Shown here one piece after another: positions 34,704 through 44,058 of a stretch of DNA of 59,960 nucleotides (position 1 is its first letter; every line of letters begins with the position of its first letter). This DNA is from Peptoniphilus grossensis ph5 (GTDB lineage: Bacteria; Bacillota; Clostridia; Tissierellales; Peptoniphilaceae), in the NCBI RefSeq assembly GCF_000311825.1, contig NZ_HE978568.1, forward strand, positions 215,080 to 275,039. The letters are read 5' to 3'. A model generated the notes under the pieces. The model was given only the letters and a program-made list of their open reading frames with translations, made no database searches and was not told the DNA's origin. Both the position numbers and the translations under genes were made by a program.

Positions 34704-35978
34704 TTAGTTTGGAAAGAAGGGGAAGAATATTGGTAAAAGTATTAAAGCTATTGCTCCACAAATTAGCATAAGTGGCAAGCCCGCCTTAACATAATCGTTA
34801 AACTTATATCCCCCAATGTTATAAACCATAGTGTTTGCTGGCATACCAATAGGCGTTGCATATGCCATTGACCCACCAATTACTGTCGCCATTAAAACTG
34901 CTCTTGGGTCTGCTCCAATTGCCTGTGAAATAGAAAGTGAAATAGGAACCATGAGAGCTGTTGTAGCTGTATTTGACATAAAATTCGTAAGTGTTGCACA
35001 AATTATAAAGATTATAATCATAAGTGCTGTTGGCGATGGATTGTCTCCAAGCTTTGAAACAATTGTACTTGCTATTAAATCTCCTGTGCCCGTTTCCTTT
35101 AAGGCAGTTGCAAGTGCAAGGGAGCCAACAAAAAGTAAAATAGTATTCATGTCAATGGACTTAATTGCATCTTTACTGGAAATTACTCCCATGACAACAA
35201 GTGCCAAGGCTCCAATCCAAGCAGAGATGAAAAGTTTTACTCCAATTTTCTTTTCAAATACCATTGCCAATACTGCCAAAATTAAAACTATAAGTGATGC
35301 CCATTGTTTCCACTGAGGCACATCCTCATAGGACTTCTCTTGGGAATAAATAGAATCAGCATCTTCATTGGCTACATTGTCTGGCAAGAGCTTGTATCCA
35401 ATTGTGACAAAAAATATTATGCCAACAATCAAAACTGGAATACCAATCTTTGCATACTCGAAAAATCCAAACTCAAGTCCAATGGTTTCAAGTCCTGATT
35501 GGGCAATCATGTTGCCTGGCGCACCAATCAAACTCAAATTTCCACCCATGGCTGCTGCAAAAACAAGTGGTAACAAAATTTTTGACTTAGGAAATTTTGT
35601 AGACTGAGAAATACCTATTAAAACAGGAATCAATACTGCGGCTGTACCAGTATTTGATAAGATTCCAGACATAAGCCCCGTAATAATCATTACCGCCGCT
35701 ATAAGTTGTCTCTCTGTCTTGGCAAATTTTGTAACAAGACCACCAACGCGCTGTGCCATTCCCGTTTCAAAAAAGGCAGCACCAATAATAAACATTGCCA
35801 TGAATAAGAGCACATTGGAATCAGTGAAGCCTGCAAAGGCATCCTTTGGCTCCAAAACTTTAGTCACCACCAGGCCTACTGCTACAATCATAGCTGTAAC
35901 CCATAGTGGGATTTTTTCCCATGCAAACATAATTATTGCAAAAAGTAAAAATCCAATTGTTATTGTTTGTGTATTCAT
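34704..35978 (-). CDS. SLC13/ArsB-type anion transporter (dicarboxylate or tartrate)
   Basis: A 424-residue protein with about eleven membrane segments of the ion-transporter superfamily. Conserved SNT motifs occur twice: LSNTGTAAVLIPVLIG near residue 110 and FMSNTATTALMVPISLS near residue 335, and GAPGNMIAQ and IGMPANTMVY are the paired loops. Such carriers import di- or tricarboxylates with Na+ or by antiport. Context with the hydro-lyase suggests the same substrate. The start is supported by AGGGGG upstream of the ATG. Confidence 0.85.
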   Translation of the reverse strand: MNTQTITIGFLLFAIIMFAWEKIPLWVTAMIVAVGLVVTKVLEPKDAFAGFTDSNVLLFMAMFIIGAAFFETGMAQRVGGLVTKFAKTERQLIAAVMIITGLMSGILSNTGTAAVLIPVLIGISQSTKFPKSKILLPLVFAAAMGGNLSLIGAPGNMIAQSGLETIGLEFGFFEYAKIGIPVLIVGIIFFVTIGYKLLPDNVANEDADSIYSQEKSYEDVPQWKQWASLIVLILAVLAMVFEKKIGVKLFISAWIGALALVVMGVISSKDAIKSIDMNTILLFVGSLALATALKETGTGDLIASTIVSKLGDNPSPTALMIIIFIICATLTNFMSNTATTALMVPISLSISQAIGADPRAVLMATVIGGSMAYATPIGMPANTMVYNIGGYKFNDYVKAGLPLMLICGAIALILLPIFFPFFPN

Positions 35979-36322
35979 AACATCCCCCTCATGTACTTTA
36001 TGATTTCATTATATGGAAGGCTTTTTACTTAATCTATCTCATTATTAAGTAAAAATTTTGTTGTGAAAACAAAAATTTTTATTTTCAAAAGTATTTTTAT
36101 CTGAATTCAAAAATTTTAATCTTAAAATTTTACAGGTTAATTTTTCTCTCTCCTCTTAAAATAGAGCTTTCAAAATTTTTTGCCTTTTTTGTCTTAGCTT
36201 TTAATCTTAAAATATATCTAGTCAAAATTTTAATATATGAAAACATTTAAGTTTAAATATTTTAAAACTTTAGCTTGCCCTTTCAAAAACTCAAAAAAAA
36301 CTTCGGACTAGCCGAAGTTAAA
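35979..36322. other. Non-coding gap with AT-rich repeats and a terminator
   Basis: There is no gene. It contains the promoter region for the anion transporter operon, several runs of AAAATTTT-like sequence, and a strong terminator at 36299-36319 for the AraC gene (AACTTCGG/CCGAAGTT followed on the minus strand by a T-run). Confidence 0.65.
36299..36319 (-). terminator. Terminator of the AraC-family gene
   Basis: AACTTCGG and CCGAAGTT arms with a T-run on the minus strand. Confidence 0.85.
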
Positions 36323-37369
36323 TTAAATAATTTTATTCATGTTTTTCTCTAAATCTTCAATAATTTTTTTATAAATTTCCCTCTCAATGTCCTTGTAGTC
36401 TAGGTCCCTTTCCTTTTTTTTATTCTCTTCGTTTTCATAGACCCAATCCTTCTTTGCCCTCAGCCAATTTAGATTGTCATCACTTAAAAAAACTTTTTTA
36501 AACTGTGCATCAATTTCAAGAGTCTCCTTGTCCAAGCTTTGTCGATATTCAGAAGGAGATCTGCCAAAATTTTCCCTAAAGGCTGCATTAAAACTTCTCA
36601 CATTGGGAAATCCGTGATCAAGGGCTATCTCTGCTATTTTTTTCTCGCTCTGCTTTAAATCCTTAGTGGCACCAGAAAGTCTCTTCCTCAGCAAATATTC
36701 TGTAAAAGAAATTCCCAGGGTCTTTGAAAAAATTTCAGATGTATAGTTTGGATGATAACCAGCAACTTCAGCTACATCCTCTAAGCTTATCTTGTCCCTA
36801 TAATTTTCATCAAGATAGGCAATAATGTTTCTTACCACTTCATTTCTATATGAAGTTTTCTTGTCATCACTGTCTTTTTCCTCTTTTAAGGCAAAATTTT
36901 CAATAGAATTTAAAAGTATTTTGTCTGTAGCGATAGACCTCTTGATTTTATTTTCCAGGGACTCCTCCTTAAAGGACTCGACAATTTCCACAAGACTTTT
37001 TCTGAGTTCCAAGGCATACTTATTGTTTCTTGTACTTCCATCACTTGCCCCCGTCCAATGGTATCTATCTCTATTATTATCAAACCCATCTAAAATTTTT
37101 GGATTGAAGTGAAATACCAAGGCTATAGTTTCCTTATCTTTTGCAAGAGTTGCGTGACCCTCATTGCTGTCAAAGAAGGCTATATCTCCCTTGGAGAGCT
37201 TATAAATTTTTCCATTGACACAAGCCTCCAGCTTGCCATTAATGACAACTAAGCACTCCACATCTTCGTGCCAATTGTAGTTAAAGGCGCCAACATAATA
37301 GGCGTAACATTTAATTGGGAATTTTTTATTATTAATTTTTCTATAGTATGTAAAGTTTAATTCCTTCAT
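36323..37369 (-). CDS. AraC-family transcriptional regulator with cupin sensor
   Basis: A 348-residue regulator. The N-terminal half is a cupin-like sensor (ECLVVINGKLEACVNGKIYKL, KGDIAFFDSNEGH). The AraC DNA-binding domain is at about 190-290: ISLEDVAEVAGYHPNYTSEIFSKTLGISFTEYLLRKRL and IAEIALDHGFPNVRSFNAAFRENFGRSPSEYRQ, both helix-turn-helices visible. A charged tail of about 60 residues follows. The effector is unknown. It is close to the M20 amidohydrolase gene on the same strand. Confidence 0.9.
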   Translation of the reverse strand: MKELNFTYYRKINNKKFPIKCYAYYVGAFNYNWHEDVECLVVINGKLEACVNGKIYKLSKGDIAFFDSNEGHATLAKDKETIALVFHFNPKILDGFDNNRDRYHWTGASDGSTRNNKYALELRKSLVEIVESFKEESLENKIKRSIATDKILLNSIENFALKEEKDSDDKKTSYRNEVVRNIIAYLDENYRDKISLEDVAEVAGYHPNYTSEIFSKTLGISFTEYLLRKRLSGATKDLKQSEKKIAEIALDHGFPNVRSFNAAFRENFGRSPSEYRQSLDKETLEIDAQFKKVFLSDDNLNWLRAKKDWVYENEENKKKERDLDYKDIEREIYKKIIEDLEKNMNKII

Positions 37370-37431
37370 CTTATCAACCTCACCCTAATTGTATCATATA
37401 GCTTAATTTATTTAGAATTATAAAATAAAAA

Positions 37432-37453
37432 ACCTGCAAAATTACTTGCAGGC
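37432..37453 (-). terminator. Terminator of the M20 amidohydrolase gene
   Basis: GCCTGCAA and TTGCAGG arms followed on the minus strand by a T-run. Confidence 0.85.
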
Positions 37454-37459
37454 TTAAAA

Positions 37460-38641
37460 CTAATCTTCCATTAAATATTTTACTGTAACTGCTGCCATTG
37501 ATTTGGCGCAGATGACCATGGCATCTTCTCTTATGTCAAACTTTGGATGGTGGTGAGGGTAGGGCGCATCATCCTTCTTTGCTCCCACATAGAAAAAGCA
37601 GGATGGTCTTTTTTTGGCGTAGAAGGAAAAGTCTTCTGATGGTGGCTGTGGACCTCCGTCACTTATTTCTTTTACTTCAGGAATCTTTGCCTCCTTAATT
37701 GCATCTACAACAAGATCTGTCATGGCTGGGTCGTTGTATAAAACGGGATAGTCCTTGGCGTAATTTATCTCAACTTCCATGCCAAAAGTTTCCCCAATGC
37801 CCTTGGCAATTCTCTTAACTTCTCTCTCGATAACGTCGCTGGTTTCATCAGACATTGCTCTGACATCTCCTGTCACTGTGACAGAATCCTTTATAATGTT
37901 AAAGGTTCCCTCGCCGGCAAAGGACCCAATTGTCACAACTCCATTTTCAAAGGGAGAAAGTCTGCGGGACACAATACTTTGAACTGCTGTTACAAAGTGT
38001 GATGCTGCAACTATGGCATCATTGGATAGGTGTGGCATGGACCCATGACCGCCAAGGCCCTGGAATTTTACCCTAAACTTTGCCCTGCCCGTTTGAGTGT
38101 TGCCCTTGTGGTACTGAACTGTTCCAAGGGGCATAGATGACATTACATGGATTCCAAAGACATTGTCCACGCCCTCTAGGACTCCTGCTTCAATCATTTG
38201 CCTTGCTCCTCCTGGAGGTGCTTCTTCTGCGTGTTGGTGGATGATTACAATTTTTCCACGCAAGTTATCCTTTTTCTCATTTAAAATATCTGCCAAGACC
38301 ATTAAGTAAGCTGTGTGGGCATCGTGGCCACAGGCGTGCATAACTCCATCATGCCTTGAGGCAAAGGGAAGTCCCGTCTCTTCATGAATGGGAAGGGCGT
38401 CGAAGTCTGCCCTAAGTGCTATAGTCTTGCCCGGCTTTTTTGTGTCGATGACAACCCTAAGACCCTTGCCGCCCATATTTTCTGTCATTTCCACATCCTT
38501 GCCCTTATAAAAGTCTGCTACATATGCTGCAGTCTCAACTTCTTCAAAGGAAAGCTCAGCATTTTCGTGAAGGTGACGGCGGTATTTTACCATCTCATCT
38601 TGTCTCTTATCAATTTCCTCAAAAATTTCCTCAAGTAACAT
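37460..38641 (-). CDS. M20 family amidohydrolase (N-acyl amino acid / hippurate hydrolase type)
   Basis: A 393-residue zinc or manganese hydrolase of the M20D group. Metal-binding motifs: MHACGHDAHTAYLM (about residue 95-110), HQHAEEAPPGGARQM (Glu-Glu region, about 132-146) and PSEDFSFYAKKRPSCFFYVG near the C-terminus. Such enzymes remove acyl groups from amino acids or related amides; the substrate is not defined. It is a single gene with its own terminator and lies upstream of an AraC regulator on the same strand. Confidence 0.88.
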   Translation of the reverse strand: MLLEEIFEEIDKRQDEMVKYRRHLHENAELSFEEVETAAYVADFYKGKDVEMTENMGGKGLRVVIDTKKPGKTIALRADFDALPIHEETGLPFASRHDGVMHACGHDAHTAYLMVLADILNEKKDNLRGKIVIIHQHAEEAPPGGARQMIEAGVLEGVDNVFGIHVMSSMPLGTVQYHKGNTQTGRAKFRVKFQGLGGHGSMPHLSNDAIVAASHFVTAVQSIVSRRLSPFENGVVTIGSFAGEGTFNIIKDSVTVTGDVRAMSDETSDVIEREVKRIAKGIGETFGMEVEINYAKDYPVLYNDPAMTDLVVDAIKEAKIPEVKEISDGGPQPPSEDFSFYAKKRPSCFFYVGAKKDDAPYPHHHPKFDIREDAMVICAKSMAAVTVKYLMED

Positions 38642-38705
38642 ATTCTCCCCCTCTATAAAATTTTTCTCATAAAAAAATTATACTCCTAAAAATTTGCATT
38701 ATAAA

Positions 38706-38724
38706 GGGACTACAAATGTAGCCC
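38706..38724 (-). terminator. Probable terminator of purF-purL
   Basis: GGGaCTACA and TGTAGcCCC arms just after the purL stop codon; the T-run is short. Confidence 0.55.
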
Positions 38725-38749
38725 CAAATTTTTTTATTATTTTAGAAAC

Positions 38750-41700
38750 TTAGTCTTTCTTAAAAAATTCTACGCCTGCTGTGAAGATGTCTTCTATTTC
38801 TATGCCTGGTATGTTTTTAAAAGTATCTTCTAAGACTCTTTCGCTGTGACCCATCTTGCCAAGGATCTTGCCGTCCTTTGACATCAAGGCTTCTACATTT
38901 AACATTGAGCCATTAGGTGCATCTTCGTAGCAAATTGCCACTTGTTCATTTTCTAGAATTTCATCAAGCTTTTCTTTACTTGCTATAAATCTTCCTTCGC
39001 CGTGAGAAATTGGCACCTTGTAAGTTTTTCCTACTTCAAGTTTAGCAAGCCATGGTGAATTATTTGACACCACCTTAGTGTCTACAACTCTTGCTATGTG
39101 TCTGTTGCAAGTGTTATATGTTAAAGTTGGGTCCTCTTTTTCTAGGTCTTTAATCTCACCGTAAGGTAGAAGTCCTGTCTTAATTAGAGCTTGGAAGCCG
39201 TTACAAATTCCAAGTATTAGTCCGTCATTTTCGCCTAAAAGTTTTTCTATTGCCGCCTTAACTTTTTCAGACCTTATTACATTGGCTATAAATTTACCAG
39301 AACCGCCTGGTTCGTCACCAAGTGAAAATCCGCCAGGTATTGCCAAAATTTGTGCCTTAGAAATTTTTTCTGCCAATTCTTCTATAGATTCTTTAACTTT
39401 TTCATTGTCCTTGTTTTTAAATACTATAACTTCTGCACTTGCTCCAGCTCTTTCAAAGGCTCTTGCTGTGTCGTATTCTGAGTTTGTGCCAGGGAAAGCT
39501 GGTATTATTACCTTAACCTCATCTACTGGCTTCTTGGACTTCATCCTTCTCTTAGGAGCTTCTTTTTGTTTAACTTCAGTTAATTTATTTGAGTCCACTG
39601 GCTTAAAGATTTTATCCATTGTCTTAAGGTAAGCATTAGATAATTTTTCTACATCTAATTTTTTGCCATTTACATACATTTCGTAGTCATCTCTAAAGTC
39701 GCCAATTTTTTCTATAAAGTCTCTGTCTTCCTTATATTCAACTACAAAAGAGCCGTAAAGAGGTGAGTATAAATCTTCTACTTGAAGATCAAAGCCCACA
39801 TTGTCTATTGCCATTTCAAAAATTTGTGGAAGTGTGCCCTTGTGATTTATGGTTGCAGCAGAAATTATGTTGCCCTTCTTTATTTCATTTTGTAAGTTTA
39901 TAAAGTTTTCCTTAGTTTCTTCAAGATTAAGTGTGCCAATGTGGTCTCTATCTGTCCTTATTAGACCAATTTTTCCTATGCCCTTAAATTCTGGACTGAT
40001 AATATTTTTTGCCTCAACAGTATTTACTGCAAAGGAAATAAGTGTTGGTGGCACGCTTATGTCTTCAAAGGTTCCACTCATGGAGTCCTTGCCCCCAATA
40101 GGTGGTGCATCAAAATATCTTGATGCAGTTAGGGCTCCAAGTAGTGACTTAAGTGGTTTTGACCAAGACTTTTTGTTGTCCATTTTTTCGTAAAATTCTT
40201 GGAAGGAAAGTCTTATGCCAGCAAGAGGTGCTCCTGCTGCAACAAGTTTTGCAATAGATTCAATTACTGCGTAATAGCCGCCAAGGTATTGTGACTCTTC
40301 AGATAATTTTGGGTTGAAGCCATAGGACATGACTGATGCAGTCTTGGACTCCCCATCATCTGTTGGAATAAGAGCTGCCATAACTTGGGCTGGAGTGTTT
40401 TGCTTTTTGCCGCCAAGAGGTTGCAATACAGTTGCTGCTCCCACTGAAGAGTCAAAGCGTTCTATCATATTTTTCTTGGAAGTAATATTTAAGTCAGATA
40501 AATATTTTTCTAAGTCTTCTGCCCCATCTTTATTAACTAAAAATTCTGGGAAGTCTTCAGAAACAACTTCAACTTCTTCTCTTCTCTTTGCTCCAGTTTG
40601 GTTTACAAAGTCGTAGCTCATGTCGCAGATAATCTCATCTTCGTAGTACATCTTAAGTCTATTGTCGCCAGTTACTCTTGCAACTACTGTGCTTTCCAAG
40701 TTTTCCTTGTCTGCCAAGTCCATAAATGTGTCCACATCTTCTTTGGCAACGACAACTGCCATTCTCTCTTGTGATTCAGAAATTGCAATTTCTCTTGGCT
40801 TTAAGCCCATGTATTTTAGGGGAACCTTGTCAAGTTTAACTTCAATTGAGTCGGCAAGTTCTCCTATGGCAACGGAAACTCCGCCTGCACCAAAGTCGTT
40901 ACACTTTTTAATTAACTTTGCTGCCTTAGGATTTCTAAATAATCTTTGAATTTTTCTTTCTTCAGGTGCATTTCCCTTTTGCACTTGGGCAGATTCAGTT
41001 TGAATAGAAGAAACCTTGTGAGATTTTGATGAGCCAGTTGCTCCACCAATGCCATCTCTGCCAGTTCTGCCGCCAAGAAGAATTATGATGTCGCCTTCTG
41101 TAGGTTCAATTCTCTTAACATTTTCAAGAGGACAAGCTGCTATAACTGCGCCTGTTTCCATTCTCTTTGCCACATAGCCTGGGTGGTATAATTCGTCAAC
41201 AAGACCAGTTGCAACGCCAACTTGGTTGCCGTAAGATGAGTAGCCTATTGCCGCTTCAGTTACAATTTTCTTTTGTGGAAGTTTACCCTTTAAAGTTTTT
41301 TCAATTGGAGTGAAAGGGTCGCCTGCGCCAGTAACTCTCATGGCTTGATATACATAAGATCTTCCAGAAAGTGGGTCTCTTATGGCACCGCCAAGGCAAG
41401 TTGAGGCACCGCCAACAGGTTCAATTTCTGTTGGGTGGTTGTGAGTTTCATTTTTAAACATAAGTAGGTAGTCGCGGTCTTCAACCTTACCATCAACTTC
41501 TACCTTAGCCTTAATCTTTACAGAGCAGGCATTTATTTCTGATGAAACTTCTAAGTCGTCAAGCTTGCCATTTTTTCTAAGTTCCTTGGCAAGAATTGTG
41601 CCAAGGCTCATTAGGGTAATTGGCTTTTTGATGTCAAGCTTTCTTCTCATGTCAAGATAAGCATCAAAGGCTCTCTTTATTTCCTTGTCAAGTTCAGTAA

Positions 41701-42421
41701 CCACATCAAAGTCAATGTCAAGCTCTGTGTTAAAAGTTGTATGTCTGCAGTGGTCTGACCAATAAGTGTCAATTATGGCAACTTCCGTTTCATTTGGGTC
41801 GCGATTTTCAGACTTGAAATAATCTTGCAAAACCTTTAAGTCTTCTGGACTCATGGCAAGAGATTTTTCATCCACGAATTTCTTTAAGCCTTCCTCATCT
41901 AAGTCATTAAAGCCTTCATAGACAAGATTTTCGTGGTTTTTCTTCGCATCTTCTCTCAAAATAGTTTCTGCATAAACATCAACTTCTTGTGAGTCAACAG
42001 GATTTATCAAAAAGTTTTTAATTTTTTCAAGTTCACCATCATTTACGCCGCCAATGTCGTAAACTTCTGTCACCTTTGCCCTAACTTTTTCATCAGTGAA
42101 AAGAGCAATGGTTTGAACAAGTCCATCTTCTCTGTTGTCAAATTGTCCAGCTTGGTATTGGATGCCTATTGGATTTTCAAAGGATTCTTCCAAATTTTTG
42201 TAGTCTTCATAATAAACATCTTCCACTGGCGCTTCGTAAAAGACAGATGCCATGGTCTTATCAAGAGTTTCATCTGATACATCTATATCATATCTTCTGT
42301 AAGTTTTTAAGAAAGTGGCATCAATGCCAAGAGAAGTTTTTATTTCTTCTCTAAGGGATTTTGACTCATGATCGAATTCATCTTTCTTTGCAATATAAAT
42401 TCTCTTTACATTATTTTTCAT
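38750..42421 (-). CDS. purL: Phosphoribosylformylglycinamidine synthase, single-chain PurL
   Basis: A very large (about 1223-residue) FGAM synthase with the glutaminase domain fused at the C-terminus, the form also seen in clostridia and proteobacteria. It converts FGAR, glutamine and ATP to FGAM in purine synthesis. Visible parts are the synthetase core (NETHNHPTEIEPVGGASTC, GRTGRDGIGGATGSS, GPNG-free ATP site PPIGGKDSMSGTF), and the class I glutaminase Cys in GICNGFQALIKTG and His in SHGEGRF. The ATG at 42421 has AAGGAG 10 bases upstream and overlaps the purF end by 11 bases; the TTG at 42427 is less likely. Confidence 0.95.
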   Translation of the reverse strand: MKNNVKRIYIAKKDEFDHESKSLREEIKTSLGIDATFLKTYRRYDIDVSDETLDKTMASVFYEAPVEDVYYEDYKNLEESFENPIGIQYQAGQFDNREDGLVQTIALFTDEKVRAKVTEVYDIGGVNDGELEKIKNFLINPVDSQEVDVYAETILREDAKKNHENLVYEGFNDLDEEGLKKFVDEKSLAMSPEDLKVLQDYFKSENRDPNETEVAIIDTYWSDHCRHTTFNTELDIDFDVVTELDKEIKRAFDAYLDMRRKLDIKKPITLMSLGTILAKELRKNGKLDDLEVSSEINACSVKIKAKVEVDGKVEDRDYLLMFKNETHNHPTEIEPVGGASTCLGGAIRDPLSGRSYVYQAMRVTGAGDPFTPIEKTLKGKLPQKKIVTEAAIGYSSYGNQVGVATGLVDELYHPGYVAKRMETGAVIAACPLENVKRIEPTEGDIIILLGGRTGRDGIGGATGSSKSHKVSSIQTESAQVQKGNAPEERKIQRLFRNPKAAKLIKKCNDFGAGGVSVAIGELADSIEVKLDKVPLKYMGLKPREIAISESQERMAVVVAKEDVDTFMDLADKENLESTVVARVTGDNRLKMYYEDEIICDMSYDFVNQTGAKRREEVEVVSEDFPEFLVNKDGAEDLEKYLSDLNITSKKNMIERFDSSVGAATVLQPLGGKKQNTPAQVMAALIPTDDGESKTASVMSYGFNPKLSEESQYLGGYYAVIESIAKLVAAGAPLAGIRLSFQEFYEKMDNKKSWSKPLKSLLGALTASRYFDAPPIGGKDSMSGTFEDISVPPTLISFAVNTVEAKNIISPEFKGIGKIGLIRTDRDHIGTLNLEETKENFINLQNEIKKGNIISAATINHKGTLPQIFEMAIDNVGFDLQVEDLYSPLYGSFVVEYKEDRDFIEKIGDFRDDYEMYVNGKKLDVEKLSNAYLKTMDKIFKPVDSNKLTEVKQKEAPKRRMKSKKPVDEVKVIIPAFPGTNSEYDTARAFERAGASAEVIVFKNKDNEKVKESIEELAEKISKAQILAIPGGFSLGDEPGGSGKFIANVIRSEKVKAAIEKLLGENDGLILGICNGFQALIKTGLLPYGEIKDLEKEDPTLTYNTCNRHIARVVDTKVVSNNSPWLAKLEVGKTYKVPISHGEGRFIASKEKLDEILENEQVAICYEDAPNGSMLNVEALMSKDGKILGKMGHSERVLEDTFKNIPGIEIEDIFTAGVEFFKKD

Positions 42422-43772
42422 CTTCAACTAACTCCTTTGGCTCCACTGCATAATCGCCATTAAAGCAGGCTTTGCAGAAAACATCTTCTTTCATCAAAGT
42501 AGCATCTAACATCCCTTCCATGGATATAAAGGCAAGGGAATCTGCGCCGATTCTCTCTCTCATTTCTTCAACAGAATAATTTGCGGCAATAAGTTTCTTT
42601 CTTGATGGCGTGTCAATGCCATAGAAACAAGGATATTTTACTGGAGGAGAAACTATTCTCATGTGGACTTCCTTGGCTCCAGCCTTTTTCATTCTCATGA
42701 TGAGATTTTTAGAAGTTGTACCCCTAACTATGGAGTCGTCTACCAAGACTATTCTCTTGTCACGCAAAACTGTTTCTAGTGGATTTAATTTTAATTTAAC
42801 AGAAAGTTCTCTCTCTTCTGGTGTTGGCTTTATAAAAGTTCTGCCCATGTACCTATTTTTTACAAGGCCTTCGGCAAAGGGGATGCCTGATTCTTGTGCA
42901 TAACCCATAGCTCCAGGTGTGCCTGAGTCTGGAACTGCAAGGACAAGGTCGGCTTCAACTGGAGCTTCTTTGGATAAAATTTCTCCACATCTTCTTCTGA
43001 AGTTGTAGGAGTTTACGCCGTCAAGGGTTGCATCAGTTCTTGCAAAATATACATATTCAAAGATGCAGTGCTTTTTATCTTCCTTTTCAAAAAAGTCTGA
43101 GTGGATTCCCTTTTTATCTACAACAATAATTTCTGAAGGCTCAACATCTCTTATGGCGTCAGTGCCAATTATTTCAAGAGGAGCATTTTCAGATGCAATT
43201 ATTACTTCGCCATTTTTTGCTCTGCCAATTAAAAGTGGTCTAAAGCCGTAGGGATCTCTAAAGGCAACTAACTTGTCTTCGAAAAGCATTACTACACTGT
43301 AGGCACCTTTTATTCTCGCCATAGTTTTTTTCACAGCTTCAACAATGTCGCCCTTATAGTATTTTGCAACGAGAGACAAAATAACTTCTGTGTCAATGGC
43401 AGTTTGGAAAAGCATACCTTCGTCTTCAAGTTCTCTTCTTATTGACTTGTGATTAACTAGGTTACCATTGTGGGCAAGGGCAAACTCCCTATTCTTTGAG
43501 AAGGCAAGTAGGGGTTGTGAATTGTATTCATAGGAGCCACCTGCAGTTGCATAGCGGACATGACCTATGCCAATATTTCCCTGTAATTTAATAAAACTTT
43601 CGTCGTCAAAATTATCGTAGACAAGACCCATGCCCTTGTCTAGGACCATATTTTTTCCGTCAAAGACGCAAATACCGCTGGCTTCTTGTCCCCTGTGTTG
43701 AAGAGAATTAAGTCCGTAAAATAATTTTTTGCTCACATCACTTTTTGAGTAAATGCCAATAACTCCACACAT
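42411..43772 (-). CDS. purF: Amidophosphoribosyltransferase PurF
   Basis: A 453-residue enzyme of the first committed step of purine synthesis (PRPP plus glutamine to phosphoribosylamine). The N-terminal nucleophile Cys2 follows Met in MCGVIGIYS; GHVRYATAGGS is the glutaminase site and VLVDDSIVRGTTS the PRPP-binding loop. Its ATG shares bases with the stop of the 20-codon upstream frame (TAATG), and a terminator-type hairpin lies further upstream, so expression is probably controlled by attenuation. Confidence 0.96.
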   Translation of the reverse strand: MCGVIGIYSKSDVSKKLFYGLNSLQHRGQEASGICVFDGKNMVLDKGMGLVYDNFDDESFIKLQGNIGIGHVRYATAGGSYEYNSQPLLAFSKNREFALAHNGNLVNHKSIRRELEDEGMLFQTAIDTEVILSLVAKYYKGDIVEAVKKTMARIKGAYSVVMLFEDKLVAFRDPYGFRPLLIGRAKNGEVIIASENAPLEIIGTDAIRDVEPSEIIVVDKKGIHSDFFEKEDKKHCIFEYVYFARTDATLDGVNSYNFRRRCGEILSKEAPVEADLVLAVPDSGTPGAMGYAQESGIPFAEGLVKNRYMGRTFIKPTPEERELSVKLKLNPLETVLRDKRIVLVDDSIVRGTTSKNLIMRMKKAGAKEVHMRIVSPPVKYPCFYGIDTPSRKKLIAANYSVEEMRERIGADSLAFISMEGMLDATLMKEDVFCKACFNGDYAVEPKELVEDEK

Positions 43773-43834
43773 TAGCCTAACACCTCTTCCTTAAAATTAG
43801 AATTTCCTAAAAAATTAAAATAAAAATCTTCCAT
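43772..43834 (-). CDS. 20-codon upstream ORF coupled to purF
   Basis: ATG at 43834 has GGAGGAAG directly upstream and encodes a short Phe- and Asn-rich peptide; its TAA overlaps the purF ATG (TAATG). It could couple purF translation to ribosome traffic after the attenuator. Being very short, it may not be a stable protein. Confidence 0.55.
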   Translation of the reverse strand: MEDFYFNFLGNSNFKEEVLG

Positions 43835-43845
43835 TCTTCCTCCAA

Positions 43846-43971
43846 TTAAAAAAGCTCATCAAAAGATGAGCGTAAAAAACTTTTAGGTGAAAAATTAGTC
43901 GCAAAAATTGCGTCAAGAAGTCCTTGAGGTCTATCCATAAAACTATTTGTAAACGCAGGGCAAAAAAGCAT
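43846..43971 (-). CDS. 41-codon leader ORF before purF, ending inside a terminator
   Basis: ATG at 43971 is preceded by TTTGGAGGATT at good spacing. The peptide starts MLFCPAFTNSF and its last codons are in the terminator hairpin (43854-43871). The final TAA is within the T-run. This layout of a leader peptide overlapping a terminator is typical of transcription attenuation. No homologue is known to me. Confidence 0.6.
   Translation of the reverse strand: MLFCPAFTNSFMDRPQGLLDAIFATNFSPKSFLRSSFDELF
43854..43871 (-). terminator. Leader terminator (attenuator) upstream of purF
   Basis: GCTCATC and GATGAGC with a TTTT loop, then a T-run on the minus strand, lie between the leader ORF and purF with no gene end other than the leader ORF. 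Confidence 0.8.
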
Positions 43972-44058
43972 ACAACTAATCCTCCAAATAATAATAAAAT
44001 AATTATATCATAAATTTATTAAATTGTACTAAGGCTAATCCTATTTATTATTTAAATT

